The position numbers were made by a program, and so were the translations under genes. A stretch of DNA of 64,000 nt. Origin: Paenibacillus vini (GTDB lineage: Bacteria; Bacillota; Bacilli; Paenibacillales; Paenibacillaceae). The notes under the pieces are model-generated. The model had not been told where the DNA came from, did no database searches, and was given only the letters and a program-made list of their open reading frames with translations. The stretch is taken from positions 108,116-172,115 of the forward strand of contig NZ_BOSL01000012.1 of the NCBI RefSeq assembly GCF_018403325.1, given 5' to 3'. This document shows positions 25,326 through 34,715 of the stretch, in pieces. The number at the start of each line of letters is the position of its first letter. Position 1 is the first letter of the stretch.

Positions 25326-25835
25326 ATGATCTGGGAAATAAGCGTTGCACTTATAGCCGTAGCATTTGCCGTACTAGTTGTATTTCTAATTAAAACCCTT
25401 AAAGCAGCGGAGAAGTCGTTGGATAAAACGACCCAAACCCTGCAGGAAGTCCAGAAGACTATCGATGAGCTAAGTTATGAAGTTAAAAATGTGGTTAGGC
25501 AAGCTAACGACATTACGGGAGATTTGCAGCATAAAATGGAGCAAATCGATCCGGTGCTCGAATCGGTTAAAAATGTCGGGGATGTGCTGAATGAGGTCAC
25601 TCTGGCCGCCAAGCAGGTTTCCACGGCTTTTATTGACAGAATTAAAAGCCCGCCTAAGCCTAAGCATCCCAAGGTCTCCGAAGCTGCAAAGACCCAGCCT
25701 GCGGTAGCGCAGACGCCCGAAGAAATGCGGGCCTATGCTTTACCATATGAAACGCCCAAACCCGCAACTCAACCTCCGGGATGGATGAAATGGGTAGACG
25801 TCGCCGCCGGGATTTGGCAAAAGTACCGCTCTTAA
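25326..25835 (+). CDS. DUF948 (YtxG-like) membrane-anchored stress protein
   Basis: A 169-residue protein with an N-terminal membrane helix (~5-24) and a long coiled-coil-like helix (~28-105, 'LKAAEKSLDKTTQTLQEVQKTIDELSYEVKNVVRQANDI'), as in the DUF948 family. A Pro/Lys-rich linker and a short C-terminal segment (WMKWVDVAAGIWQKYRS) follow. Bacillus YtxG is a sigma-B-controlled general stress protein. The matching promoter just upstream and the sigB locus 10 kb away agree with that. The ribosome binding site is GAGGG five bases from the ATG. Molecular function is unknown. Confidence 0.85.
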   Translation: MIWEISVALIAVAFAVLVVFLIKTLKAAEKSLDKTTQTLQEVQKTIDELSYEVKNVVRQANDITGDLQHKMEQIDPVLESVKNVGDVLNEVTLAAKQVSTAFIDRIKSPPKPKHPKVSEAAKTQPAVAQTPEEMRAYALPYETPKPATQPPGWMKWVDVAAGIWQKYRS

Positions 25836-25941
25836 TTAAGAACGGTACATAGAATCTGAATGATTCAGCGCTGCGGCAGGGTCCGCACGGAAACGCAAGG
25901 GAATTGCCGGAGGCATGCAAACTTCAGGAAGGGTGAGAAAT

Positions 25942-26484
25942 ATGTTGAATGCACTGTTGCTGCTGTTGGGACTTCTTTCCCCCTTTGCCGGCGGAATGCA
26001 GGCGACTGCCGATTTACCGGTGCCGTCTACAGCCCGCCTTGCTCTTTGGCAACCCTCGTTTCCGGCCCAAGCGGCGGACGATACTTGGGGAAAGATCACC
26101 TCTATGGATTCCTTCGACTCCATGGATGGGATTACCCTGTATGACGACTACAAGAGTGTCCTGTCTAAAAAGGGAGAGCCGGATTCAGCAGATAAGGATC
26201 CTTATACCGGCTATACGGAATTCCGTTATGACGGCCTGACGATTGGTCTATATGAAGGCCTTGTTTATTACGTGCATACCGGTCCGTCTCCGGAAAAAAT
26301 ATCTTTAAACGGGGTATCGATTCCGTTGCAAGAGGTTTGGCTCCGTCACTATTTCGGGGAACCGGATTTTGTGGCGGAAGACGGGGATGTTTATATCCGG
26401 GGAAATACAGCGCTCAAGGTTTACAGAGATCCTTTGTCGGGAGAGGTGACAGGTGTCGACCTGTTTGATGATGCGGCTTCATAA
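25942..26484 (+). CDS. Secreted protein of unknown function
   Basis: A 180-residue protein with a signal peptide (MLNALLLLLGLLSPFAGG...). The mature part begins with a Pro/Ala-rich segment, then a ~120-residue acidic domain containing 'GITLYDDYKSVLSKKGEPDS', 'YTEFRYDGLTIGLYEGLVYYVH' and 'VWLRHYFGEPDFV'. Two short repeats of a '..KKGEPD/YFGEPDF' kind suggest a duplicated alpha/beta unit, as in small inhibitor-like or BLIP-like folds, but this is speculative. The start ATG follows AGGAAGGGTGAG; the longer frame from 25915 lacks a site. It is possibly co-transcribed with the DUF948 gene. Confidence 0.65.
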   Translation: MLNALLLLLGLLSPFAGGMQATADLPVPSTARLALWQPSFPAQAADDTWGKITSMDSFDSMDGITLYDDYKSVLSKKGEPDSADKDPYTGYTEFRYDGLTIGLYEGLVYYVHTGPSPEKISLNGVSIPLQEVWLRHYFGEPDFVAEDGDVYIRGNTALKVYRDPLSGEVTGVDLFDDAAS

Positions 26485-26513
26485 ATGTATATCAGGGAAT
26501 AACGATAATAACT

Positions 26514-26539
26514 GATTCAAAAAACTGCTTATAGGGTAA
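26514..26539 (+). promoter_or_regulatory. Sigma-B-type promoter of the yflT-like gene
   Basis: GATTCA, exactly 14 bases, GGGTAA(T). The predicted start of transcription is near 26546, about 50 bases before the ATG. Confidence 0.7.
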
Positions 26540-26596
26540 TATACTCTAGCTTTTAACTTTAACTTGCGTGAATTTATAACTAAGGAGCGTGGTATC

Positions 26597-26941
26597 ATGA
26601 GCACGATCGACAACAAATCATATGCCAAAGTAGTCCAAAACGGTGTACAGGCTGTTGAGACCGTCCAAGAGCTTCACTCCACCGTATATTCAGCCGAGGA
26701 TATTTTCGTACTGGCACACGATCAGGATCGAAGCGACAGAATTGCGGAAGCGGCCAACGCTAATGAAATTGGGATTAAAGAAGAGGGTATGTTTTCGGCA
26801 ATCGCCAATTTATTCCGCTCCCGGGGGGATGAGCTGCGGGCAAAAATCGTTTCGCTTGGTTTTACGGAAACCGAGGCGGCGTTCTATGAAAAAGAATTGG
26901 ATCTTGGAAAAGTGCTGGTCATCGCAAAAAGAACCGACTGA
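26597..26941 (+). CDS. General stress protein with YflT/GS17M-type domain
   Basis: A 114-residue soluble protein: MSTIDNKSYAKVVQNGVQAVETVQEL, then 'YSAEDIFVLAHDQDRSDRIAEAANANEIGIKEEGMFSAIANLFRSRGDELRAKIVSLGFTETEAAFYEKELDLGKVLVIAKR'. The 'hypothetical-dehydratase-like' pattern (I.VLAHD..R...IA.....I...EEG...A.A..F...GDE...K...LG......A..YE.EL..G..L) is that of heat-induced stress protein YflT (general stress protein 17M). I chose the ATG 11 bases after AAGGAG. It has its own sigma-B-type promoter and terminator directly upstream of the sigB signalling genes. Its molecular function is unknown. Confidence 0.85.
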   Translation: MSTIDNKSYAKVVQNGVQAVETVQELHSTVYSAEDIFVLAHDQDRSDRIAEAANANEIGIKEEGMFSAIANLFRSRGDELRAKIVSLGFTETEAAFYEKELDLGKVLVIAKRTD

Positions 26942-26977
26942 TTTATTTTAAGCTGGGCTTTTAGGGTCCGATACATC

Positions 26978-27030
26978 AAAAACATAGATAAGGAATGGGA
27001 GAAAAAGCCCCATTCCTTATCTATGTTTTT
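26978..27030 (+). terminator. Terminator with a perfect 22-bp stem after the yflT-like gene
   Basis: The arms (beginning AAAAACATAGATAAGG and ending CCTTATCTATGTTTTT) are exact complements over 22 bases with a 9-base loop; T5 closes the 3' arm. Confidence 0.92.
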
Positions 27031-27158
27031 GGAAGGGGATGCAAATCTTGACTAAACAGGAAGAAAATCGTCATTTTGTGTCGATAGAAGCCCGAAACAT
27101 GTTATCCTAAATGGAAGGAAAGATTCCGTTATTATTTAAAATGATTAAGGAGAGTTGT

Positions 27159-28328
27159 ATGAGAATTTTAATCGTTGACGACAATCCAACAAATATCATA
27201 ATTATTCGGGAAATATTGAAAAAGGAGGATTATCGGGATACAGCAGCTGTTTCATCCGCTCATGAAATGTTTGAGCGTTTAGGTGTTGAAACTCCGGGGC
27301 AGTTCACGGAAACCGGGGTCTCCGATATTGACCTGATTTTGCTGGATATGATGATGCCGGAGATGGACGGAATTGAAGCCTGCCGTCTGTTGCAGCAATA
27401 TGAAAATTTGAAGGATATTCCTATCATTATGGTAACAGCGGTAGGGGATTCGAAAAAACTGGCTGAAGCGCTCGATGCCGGTGCTGTCGACTATGTGACA
27501 AAGCCGATCAATAAAGTGGAACTGATGGCCAGAATAAGGCTTGCTTTGCGGCTGAAGCAAGAGAAGGACTGGCATAAGGAACGGGATCAGAGAATCCAGG
27601 AAGAATTAAAGCTGGCTGCTATGATTCAGAATGCCGTCTTAAGCTCACCGATTCAGGATCCTCTTTTTGAAATCGACGCACTCTATAAGCCCTCATTTGA
27701 ACTCGCGGGCGATTTGTATTCCTGGTATCCGCTCGGCGAAGGCAGATACGGGGTTATATTGCTTGATATGATGGGCCATGGCATCTCCTCGTCTTTATTC
27801 TGCATGTTTATTGCCTCCGTCCTGAAAGACACCGTCAGTACCTATGTAGAACCGGAAAAGGTTATTCAGGAACTGAACCGGAGATTCAATCTGCTGTACA
27901 TCGACAGTCAGCTTGTCCAATACTATTTTACGGCCATTTACCTGGTGGTAGACACAAGATATAAGAAAATCGATTACGTCAATGCAGGACATCCTCCAGC
28001 GCTATTTTACCAGCAGGATAACCCTGTCGTTAAGTTGAACGCCGTATGCCCGCCGGTCGGGCTGTTCGACAAAATCGAAGCTACGACCCAGACGATTTAT
28101 TATGAAGGCGACGGACATCTCGTCCTTTATACCGACGGACTTACCGAAGCGGTGGAAGGAACTCAGGACGAGCAATTGGATTACCTGGAGCAAAAGCTGC
28201 GGGGAAGTCATGTTTTTAATAAGGAAGAGACAGAGCGAGTGTTGTTTGATGGGGATCTCCCACAGGAACGCGAAGATGATAAATGCCTGGTGTGGATCTC
28301 GTTAAAAGGAGGAGAAGGCAAGGAATGA
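27159..28328 (+). CDS. rsbY: Response regulator with PP2C phosphatase domain, RsbY/RsbU-type activator of sigma B
   Basis: A 389-residue protein. The receiver domain (~1-120) has an acidic pair in 'ILIVDDNP', phospho-acceptor D63 in 'LILLDMMMPEMDG', and the Lys of 'DYVTKPINK'. A short linker helix leads to a PP2C/SpoIIE-type phosphatase (~150-385) with metal-binding Asp in 'SFELAGDLYSWYPL', 'VILLDMMGHGISSSLF', 'YVNAGHPPALFY' and 'LVLYTDGLTEAVEG'. In the Bacillus cereus group RsbY has this exact layout and, once phosphorylated by RsbK, dephosphorylates RsbV. I chose the ATG after AAGGAGAG. The stop overlaps the start of the large kinase gene (ATGA). Confidence 0.88.
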   Translation: MRILIVDDNPTNIIIIREILKKEDYRDTAAVSSAHEMFERLGVETPGQFTETGVSDIDLILLDMMMPEMDGIEACRLLQQYENLKDIPIIMVTAVGDSKKLAEALDAGAVDYVTKPINKVELMARIRLALRLKQEKDWHKERDQRIQEELKLAAMIQNAVLSSPIQDPLFEIDALYKPSFELAGDLYSWYPLGEGRYGVILLDMMGHGISSSLFCMFIASVLKDTVSTYVEPEKVIQELNRRFNLLYIDSQLVQYYFTAIYLVVDTRYKKIDYVNAGHPPALFYQQDNPVVKLNAVCPPVGLFDKIEATTQTIYYEGDGHLVLYTDGLTEAVEGTQDEQLDYLEQKLRGSHVFNKEETERVLFDGDLPQEREDDKCLVWISLKGGEGKE

Positions 28329-31300
28329 AGATTAGAAGCAAACTGGTGATAGGGTTCAGTTCGCTGATCGTTATTTTGTTGATATTGACATTTACAAGCT
28401 ATGATCGGCTGAAATATATGAATGGCGAACTGGACAACATATCTTCCAATAAATATTTCATTATAAAGAATGCAACCGGAATGCGCGGCGAATATAACGA
28501 TATAGCTCGAACTTTGACGAATATGCTGCAAAAGCAAGATGATGAATACACAGCTTCGCAGCTGTCTAAATTGACGGAGATGAACAAATCCGCCTTAAAC
28601 TATTATGAATTGATCAAAAGTAAGGCAACAACCCCTGAAGAACAACGAGTCATAAGCACTACCGATAAAGTTATCGCGGATTTTGAGAGTTATAAAGAGC
28701 GAGTACTTGAACTGATGAACCGGAATGACTACCAGACCGCAAACCAATATCGGTTGGAGACCGGGCAAAATGTACAGGATACCTTGCTAAATTCCTTAAA
28801 TGATATGCGGGATTACTACAACGCCCAGATCGATGCGGCTGTAGCCAGTGCCGGAGAGGCTTACGAGCGTTCTATTCAGATGGCTATCGTGATTATGACG
28901 TTAGGCCTGCTGCTTGGTTTAGGTGTCGTGCTTTGGATCCTTCCGAGCATATCCAGAGGATTTAATACAATCAACCGGATGATGAGTTATTTTGGAAAGA
29001 ACGAACTCAATGCGATTAAAGAAGTACCTATCCATTCGAAGGATGAAATAGGCGAGATGGCGCAGGTCTTCCAGAAAATCTCCATAGATTTACAGGAGAA
29101 GCAGGAGGCCGAGCAAAAGTATATGCAGCTGCAGATGGATCAATCCTGGGTCGATTCCAACCTTGCGCGCATTACGGAATTGCTGCATGGAATTAACTCA
29201 CTGGAGCAGATTTCACAGATGTTTATCAGCGAATTCACGCCACTGCTCGGAGCGCAATATGGAGCTCTCTACCTCCGTAATGAAGATCAGAGCCCGGATA
29301 AGCTCTATTTGGCAGGCGCCTACGCAAGTAATCACGATCTTAAGTCTCCTGACACCTTTAGAGTCGGCGAAGGGCTGGTCGGACAGGCTGCCCTCGATAA
29401 GAAGCCGATTTCGTTGGAGAAAGCTCCAAGCGACTATGTATCGGTAAGATCGGCTCTTGGGGAATCCAAGCCGAATCACATTCTTATTTACCCGATCATG
29501 TTTGAAGATGAAGTGCTTGGCGTAGTTGAGTATGCCGGGTTTGATCCGTTTACGCCGCTTGAAGAGACTTTGATGTCCGGGCTGGCGTTAAACCTTGGCA
29601 TTATACTGAATAATATCAATCGTCGTCTGCGCGTAGAGGAATTGCTGCGCGAATCCCAGGCGTTGACCGAGGAGCTCCAGGTTCAATCGGAAGAGCTTCA
29701 AACGCAGCAAGAAGAGCTGCGCCGGTCGAATGAAAGTATGGAGAAACAGACCGTGGCGCTGAAGCGCTCCGAAGAACTGCTGCAGCGTCAGCAGGAGGAA
29801 CTGGAGCATTTCAATACGGAATTGATCGCCAAGACGCGTGCTTTGGAAGAACAAGTCCAAGAGGTTGAAGAGAAGAATAACGAAATCGAAAAAACAAAGG
29901 TCGAACTGGAACGTCATGCGGCTCAACTGGCTGTAACAAGTAAATATAAATCTGAATTTTTAGCCAATATGTCTCATGAACTGCGGACTCCGCTCAACAG
30001 TTTGCTTATTCTTTCACAGCTGTTGTATGAAAATAAGGAAAGTAATCTGACCGAGAAACAGATCGAATATGCACATACGATTCATATGTCCGGCGCCGAT
30101 CTATTGAAAATGATCGATGAAATTCTGGACCTGTCCAAGGTCGATGCGGGCAAAATGGAAATTAACCAGGAAACGGTCCGACTTGATGAAATTAAAAGGT
30201 TCGTGGACCAAAACTTCGGTCCTGTAGCGCAGCGTAACAAAATCGACTTGCGGATCGAAATGGATGAGAACGTGCCGAAGGAAATTCAAACGGACGGGCA
30301 TCGGGTGAAGCAGATCCTTCGGAATTTGCTCTCGAATGCATTCAAGTTTACGAGTCGCGGAGAGATCGCGGTAAACATCAGAACGGCCGCTGTAGACCAG
30401 CTGCCGCCAGCTCTGGATCCTGCCAAGGGATATTTGGAAATGTCCGTCAAGGATTCGGGGATCGGGATTCCAGCCGACAAAATGGACCTTATCTTCGAAG
30501 CTTTCCAACAGGTCGACGGCACGACCAGCCGCAAATACGGCGGTACCGGACTCGGGCTTTCGATCAGCCAAGGATTGGCTGGATTGCTCGGCGGCATAAT
30601 AACCGTGAAATCCGCGGAAGGCGAGGGCAGTGTCTTTACGCTCTATCTGCCGGAGGATGCTCCATCCCGATTGTTTATTGCCGACCAGGAAGCCGCGGTG
30701 ACCCATGCGACGGTTGCTCCTTACTTCAGCAGCAAGGGATCCTATGTCCGTCAGGTTGAGGAGCCGGTAACCACGTTAAATCCGATGGATGACGACCGTG
30801 AATTGATCGAGGCAGGAGACAAGGTCATGCTCATCATTGAGGATGACGTCCAGTTTGCGAAGATTTTGCTCGACATGTCGCGCAGTCATGGCTTCAAAAC
30901 CCTGATCGCGATCCAGGGGGATAAGGGATTGCAGATGGCGATGGAGTATAAGCCGGATGCAATTATTCTCGATATTCAGCTACCGGTCATGGACGGCTGG
31001 TCAATCCTGAACGAACTTAAAAGCACTGCCGCTACAAGGCATATACCGGTGCATGTAATTTCTGTAGTCGATGAGGCAAAGCAGGGACTTATGATGGGAG
31101 CCATCGCCTACTTGCGCAAGCCTTCTACACGTGAGCATTTAGAGCGTGCCTTCTCCCATATCGAGTCGTTTACCGAGAAGAGCCTCAAGCATCTTCTGAT
31201 TGTGGAAGACGATGATGTTCAGCGGAATTCCATTATCGAGCTGATCGGCCACGACGATGTAAGAATTACGGCGGTTTCTACCGGCGGAGAAGCGCTACAG

Positions 31301-31990
31301 GAACTGCGGGAGAAACATTATGATTGCATGGTGCTGGATCTGATGCTGAGCGATATCACCGGCTTCGATCTGCTCGACCAGATCCGGGATGACGAGGATC
31401 TGAACGATCTGCCGATCATTATTTATACGGGTAAGGACCTTGATAAGCAGGAGGAATTGCGCCTGCGTAAATATACCGAATCGATCATTATTAAAGACGT
31501 GAAATCTCCGGAAAGATTGCTTGATGAAACGACATTGTTCCTTCATCGCGTAGAAGCGGACTTGCCTGAGGACAAGCGGCAGATCCTGCAGAAGCTTCAT
31601 AACAAGGAAGAGCTGTTTGAAGGCAAGAAAATTTTGCTAGTGGATGACGATGTGCGTAATGTATTCGCCTTATCCAGCGTACTTGAAGGCTATCGGATGA
31701 ATGTAATTTATGCGGAGAACGGCAGAGAGGCCATTGACTTCCTGAAGGAACAGGATGACATCGATATGGTTCTGATGGATATGATGATGCCGGAAATGGA
31801 CGGATATGAGGCCATGCGGCAGATTCGACAAATGCCGGAATACGCCAAATTGCCGATTATTGCCCTGACCGCTAAGGCCATGAAGGACGATCGGTCGAAA
31901 TGTATAGATGCGGGAGCTTCCGACTATGTGAAGAAACCGATCCAGACTGATCAATTGTTGTCATTAATGCGGGTATGGTTGTATTCGTAA
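28325..31990 (+). CDS. rsbK: RsbK-type hybrid sensor histidine kinase with three receiver domains
   Basis: A 1,221-residue membrane kinase. TM1 is at ~8-25, an extracytoplasmic CHASE3-like helical sensor at ~30-180, TM2 at ~185-210, a HAMP-like region at ~210-265, and a GAF domain at ~290-440. A long coiled coil (~440-545) contains the repeated 'EELQ.QSEELQTQQEELRRSNE' pattern. HisKA follows with His551 in 'NMSHELRTPLN', and HATPase_c has 'DSGIGIP' and 'GGTGLGLSI'. Three receivers carry D883, D1005 and D1152. It probably phosphorylates the RsbY-type protein encoded just upstream. The coiled-coil Glu/Gln pattern is the kind of segment that CheR-type enzymes methylate, and such an enzyme follows. 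The start is in an ATGA overlap behind AAGGAGG. Confidence 0.88.
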   Translation: MKIRSKLVIGFSSLIVILLILTFTSYDRLKYMNGELDNISSNKYFIIKNATGMRGEYNDIARTLTNMLQKQDDEYTASQLSKLTEMNKSALNYYELIKSKATTPEEQRVISTTDKVIADFESYKERVLELMNRNDYQTANQYRLETGQNVQDTLLNSLNDMRDYYNAQIDAAVASAGEAYERSIQMAIVIMTLGLLLGLGVVLWILPSISRGFNTINRMMSYFGKNELNAIKEVPIHSKDEIGEMAQVFQKISIDLQEKQEAEQKYMQLQMDQSWVDSNLARITELLHGINSLEQISQMFISEFTPLLGAQYGALYLRNEDQSPDKLYLAGAYASNHDLKSPDTFRVGEGLVGQAALDKKPISLEKAPSDYVSVRSALGESKPNHILIYPIMFEDEVLGVVEYAGFDPFTPLEETLMSGLALNLGIILNNINRRLRVEELLRESQALTEELQVQSEELQTQQEELRRSNESMEKQTVALKRSEELLQRQQEELEHFNTELIAKTRALEEQVQEVEEKNNEIEKTKVELERHAAQLAVTSKYKSEFLANMSHELRTPLNSLLILSQLLYENKESNLTEKQIEYAHTIHMSGADLLKMIDEILDLSKVDAGKMEINQETVRLDEIKRFVDQNFGPVAQRNKIDLRIEMDENVPKEIQTDGHRVKQILRNLLSNAFKFTSRGEIAVNIRTAAVDQLPPALDPAKGYLEMSVKDSGIGIPADKMDLIFEAFQQVDGTTSRKYGGTGLGLSISQGLAGLLGGIITVKSAEGEGSVFTLYLPEDAPSRLFIADQEAAVTHATVAPYFSSKGSYVRQVEEPVTTLNPMDDDRELIEAGDKVMLIIEDDVQFAKILLDMSRSHGFKTLIAIQGDKGLQMAMEYKPDAIILDIQLPVMDGWSILNELKSTAATRHIPVHVISVVDEAKQGLMMGAIAYLRKPSTREHLERAFSHIESFTEKSLKHLLIVEDDDVQRNSIIELIGHDDVRITAVSTGGEALQELREKHYDCMVLDLMLSDITGFDLLDQIRDDEDLNDLPIIIYTGKDLDKQEELRLRKYTESIIIKDVKSPERLLDETTLFLHRVEADLPEDKRQILQKLHNKEELFEGKKILLVDDDVRNVFALSSVLEGYRMNVIYAENGREAIDFLKEQDDIDMVLMDMMMPEMDGYEAMRQIRQMPEYAKLPIIALTAKAMKDDRSKCIDAGASDYVKKPIQTDQLLSLMRVWLYS

Positions 31991-32017
31991 TCCGGCAGAA
32001 AGGGTAAAGAACTGTAA

Positions 32018-32044
32018 GAGGTTGTTCAAAAAGTCATCATCTTT
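32018..32044. repeat. Solo end of the dispersed 206-bp repeat family
   Basis: GAGGTTGTTCAAAAAGTCATC here matches the right end of the element at 41841-42046 read in reverse. It falls in the gap before the CheR-type gene. Confidence 0.6.
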
Positions 32045-32112
32045 CCATGATGAAGCAGATCAAGAGAATAAATGAGTAGTGTGATTTCAGTATTATAATC
32101 GGAGTTGAATCT

Positions 32113-32988
32113 ATGGCACCCAGTGAATTTACGGAGTTTTCGGATATGGAATCGTATAGCCAGCCTGTAGAAAGTGAACGGGAGTTGCTTGAAATCGAGC
32201 TGCTTCTTGAAGGGGTTCACCGGTTGTACGGCTATGATTTCCGCAATTATGCCCTGCCTTCGCTGCGGAGGCGGATATGGCACCAGGTGCATGCAGAGCA
32301 TCTCTCGACCATATCAGGCTTGCAGGAAAAGGTGCTGCATGATCGGGCCTGTTTCCAACGTCTTGTATACAGCCTGTCCATTCCGGTTACGGAGATGTTC
32401 CGGGATCCGCCTTTATTTCGGACATTCCGGGAGAAGGTAATTCCTCTGTTAAGGACATATCCTTATATCCGTATATGGCATGCCGGCTGTTCTACAGGGG
32501 AAGAGGTTTACTCGATGGCCATTCTGTTGCATGAGGAAGGGCTATATGATAAATCGAGGATATATGCAACCGACATGAACGGGAAATCACTGCAGGTGGC
32601 CAAAGAGGGGATTTTCGGAATTCAAAAAATGAAACTTTATACGAAGAACTATCAAGAGGCGGGCGGGACGCGCTCGTTCTCCGAGTATTATACGGCAAAG
32701 TACAATTCCGTAATTTTTCAGCCTTTTTTACGCAAAAACATTATTTTTGCCGAGCATAATTTGGCGACCGATCAATCGTTCAATGAATTTAATGTTATAT
32801 TTTGTCGAAATGTCATGATTTATTTTGATGAAACATTGAGGAACCGGGTTCATTCGCTGTTTCACGATAGTCTAAGCCATTTTGGGGTACTTGTGCTGGG
32901 AGCGAAAGAGTCCATTCATTTTACGGATTATGACGATTGCTACGAACCTTTAGACAAGGTGGAGAAGATTTACCGAAAGATCAAATGA
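32113..32988 (+). CDS. rsbM: CheR-type protein-glutamate methyltransferase (RsbM-like)
   Basis: A 291-residue SAM-dependent methyltransferase of the CheR class. The N-terminal helical domain (~25-90) includes 'LEGVHRLYGYDFRNYALPSLRRRI'. The SAM-binding core has 'IRIWHAGCSTGEEVYSMAILLHE' (motif I), 'ATDMNGKSLQVAKEGIF' and 'FNVIFCRNVMIYFDE', all hallmarks of CheR. No chemoreceptor, CheA or CheB gene is nearby. In Bacillus cereus a stand-alone CheR-type enzyme, RsbM, methylates the RsbK kinase and tunes sigma B. The position directly after an RsbK-like gene points to the same job. The ribosome binding site is GGAGTTG. A repeat end and possibly a separate promoter lie upstream. Confidence 0.88.
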   Translation: MAPSEFTEFSDMESYSQPVESERELLEIELLLEGVHRLYGYDFRNYALPSLRRRIWHQVHAEHLSTISGLQEKVLHDRACFQRLVYSLSIPVTEMFRDPPLFRTFREKVIPLLRTYPYIRIWHAGCSTGEEVYSMAILLHEEGLYDKSRIYATDMNGKSLQVAKEGIFGIQKMKLYTKNYQEAGGTRSFSEYYTAKYNSVIFQPFLRKNIIFAEHNLATDQSFNEFNVIFCRNVMIYFDETLRNRVHSLFHDSLSHFGVLVLGAKESIHFTDYDDCYEPLDKVEKIYRKIK

Positions 32989-33006
32989 AGGATGCGGGAG
33001 GATTCC

Positions 33007-34656
33007 ATGGGGGCCCAAGAACCGATTCATATCTTGCTGGTAGATGACCGCCCAGAGAACCTGATGGCCCTGGAAGCGGTACTGGAAAGTGAACAATATC
33101 ATTTAATTAAGGCGACGTCGGGCGAAGAAGCTTTGAGATTTTTATTGAAGGATGATTTTGCCGTAATCGTGCTTGATGTCCAAATGCCCGGACTTGACGG
33201 AATCGAAACCGCGAAACTGATCAAAGCCCGGGATAAGACCAAGGATATTCCGATTATTTTCATCTCTGCCAACAGCAAGGAGGCGGAGCATTTGTTCGCG
33301 GGGTACTCCGCCGGTGCAATCGACTACATGGTAAAACCGTTTATTCCGCAAATTCTAAGATCGAAAATCGAAGGCTTCGTAGACATGTATTTGACCAATC
33401 AACGGCTTAAAACCCAAAGTATGCTGCTGCAGCAAAAGACGCTGGAGCTCGAACGGGCTAACGAGGAACTTGTAAGGGCCAAAGAAGCCGCTGAAATTGC
33501 TGCGAAGGCGAAAACGGAATTTTTGGCTATGATGAGCCATGAGATTCGTACCCCGATGAACGGCGTTATCGGGATGATCGATCTGTTGATGGAGACGGAG
33601 CTTCAAGACGAGCAGAAGGAATATGCCGAGATTATCCGGGGCAGCGCCGATACGCTTGTTACGATCATCAACGACATCCTGGATTTTACGAAGATGGAGT
33701 CCGGAAAAATGGAGCTGGAAGAAAGCCCGTTTGAGCTAAGGGCTACGATTCAGGAAGTCAGCAGTCTGTTTTCGTTGGATGCGAGCCGTAAGGGCCTTGA
33801 GTTCGTTTCGTTTGTCGATGAACGAATTCCTGCGCTGCTTTACGGGGATATGGGGCGGCTGCGCCAGGTGCTCATTAATTTGATCGCAAATGCGATGAAA
33901 TTTACTGAACAGGGCGGTATTTATCTTGTGGTATCCAGCAGAGAAATGGATGATGGCAAGTTCATGCTTGAATTTACGGTGAAGGATACGGGCATCGGGA
34001 TTTCGCCTGAGAAAGTCGACCGCTTATTTAAGCCTTTTTCACAGTTGGATTCGTCTATGACGAGAAAATACGGCGGAACCGGGCTTGGTCTGGCAATTTG
34101 TCAGACCCTTGTCCATATGATGGGCGGCACGATCAGAGTAGAGCCTTTGGAAGAAGAAGGAGCGACCTTTGTCTTTACGATTTGCGTAAGTATGTATGAG
34201 GATGACACAGAGGAAATGGCCTGCACGGCGCAGGAAATTTCGTTTGTTGGAGATCCCGAGCACAGAGAGCGCGTGCTGGTTGTCGACGATCACCCTGTAA
34301 ATCAGCGCTTAATGGTAAGTATGCTAAGGAAACTGGGGTATGAAACTGAGATCGCGGAAGACGGAGTTCAGGCGGTAGATCTGGCTCTTTCGCATGGCTA
34401 CGATTTTATATTCATGGATTTGCAAATGCCGGTGATGGATGGGCTGGAAGCGACCAAGCGGATCCGTGAGCTCCAGAAACCGGGCAGAAAACCGAAAATC
34501 ATAGCGATGACAGCTGACGTGATGGACGGCATTAAGAGCAAATGTCTGCAAGCGGGAATGGATGATTACGTAAGCAAACCATTAAAATTAAGCACAATAA
34601 AGACAATTTTATCCAAATATAGCAATAGTTTTATTGCAGAATCGTCGATTCGTTGA
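33007..34656 (+). CDS. Soluble hybrid histidine kinase: receiver - kinase - receiver
   Basis: A 549-residue protein with no membrane segment or recognised sensor domain. The N-terminal receiver has D57 in '[14 protein letters not shown]'. A coiled-coil linker (~120-165) leads to HisKA with His178 in '[12 protein letters not shown]', then HATPase_c with 'DTGIGIS' and 'GGTGLGLAI'. A C-terminal receiver has D471 in '[13 protein letters not shown]'. Layouts of this type integrate a phosphate input with output to a further partner. It lies between the RsbM-like gene and rsbV, 18 bases after the former, so it is probably part of the sigma-B pathway. I took the ATG after CGGGAGGA; an ATG five codons earlier is possible. 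Confidence 0.85.
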   Translation: MGAQEPIHILLVDDRPENLMALEAVLESEQYHLIKATSGEEALRFLLKDDFAVIVLDVQMPGLDGIETAKLIKARDKTKDIPIIFISANSKEAEHLFAGYSAGAIDYMVKPFIPQILRSKIEGFVDMYLTNQRLKTQSMLLQQKTLELERANEELVRAKEAAEIAAKAKTEFLAMMSHEIRTPMNGVIGMIDLLMETELQDEQKEYAEIIRGSADTLVTIINDILDFTKMESGKMELEESPFELRATIQEVSSLFSLDASRKGLEFVSFVDERIPALLYGDMGRLRQVLINLIANAMKFTEQGGIYLVVSSREMDDGKFMLEFTVKDTGIGISPEKVDRLFKPFSQLDSSMTRKYGGTGLGLAICQTLVHMMGGTIRVEPLEEEGATFVFTICVSMYEDDTEEMACTAQEISFVGDPEHRERVLVVDDHPVNQRLMVSMLRKLGYETEIAEDGVQAVDLALSHGYDFIFMDLQMPVMDGLEATKRIRELQKPGRKPKIIAMTADVMDGIKSKCLQAGMDDYVSKPLKLSTIKTILSKYSNSFIAESSIR

Positions 34657-34680
34657 TTCAGGACCCGGTATGACGGGTTA
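34655..34680 (+). promoter_or_regulatory. Sigma-B-type autoregulatory promoter of rsbV-rsbW-sigB
   Basis: GATTCA, exactly 14 bases, GGGTTA, placed 35 bases before the rsbV start codon. In Bacillus species sigma B drives its own rsbV-rsbW-sigB transcript from the equivalent position. Confidence 0.75.
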
Positions 34681-34715
34681 TTTATAAAGAAAACATATTT
34701 CAGGAGAGAGTGTCT

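Noticed and set aside
25295-25393. 32-codon frame with AAGGAG upstream, overlapping the start of the DUF948 gene in another frame
   Set aside because: It runs mostly through DUF948 coding sequence and gives a Cys/Arg-rich peptide with no sign of selection.
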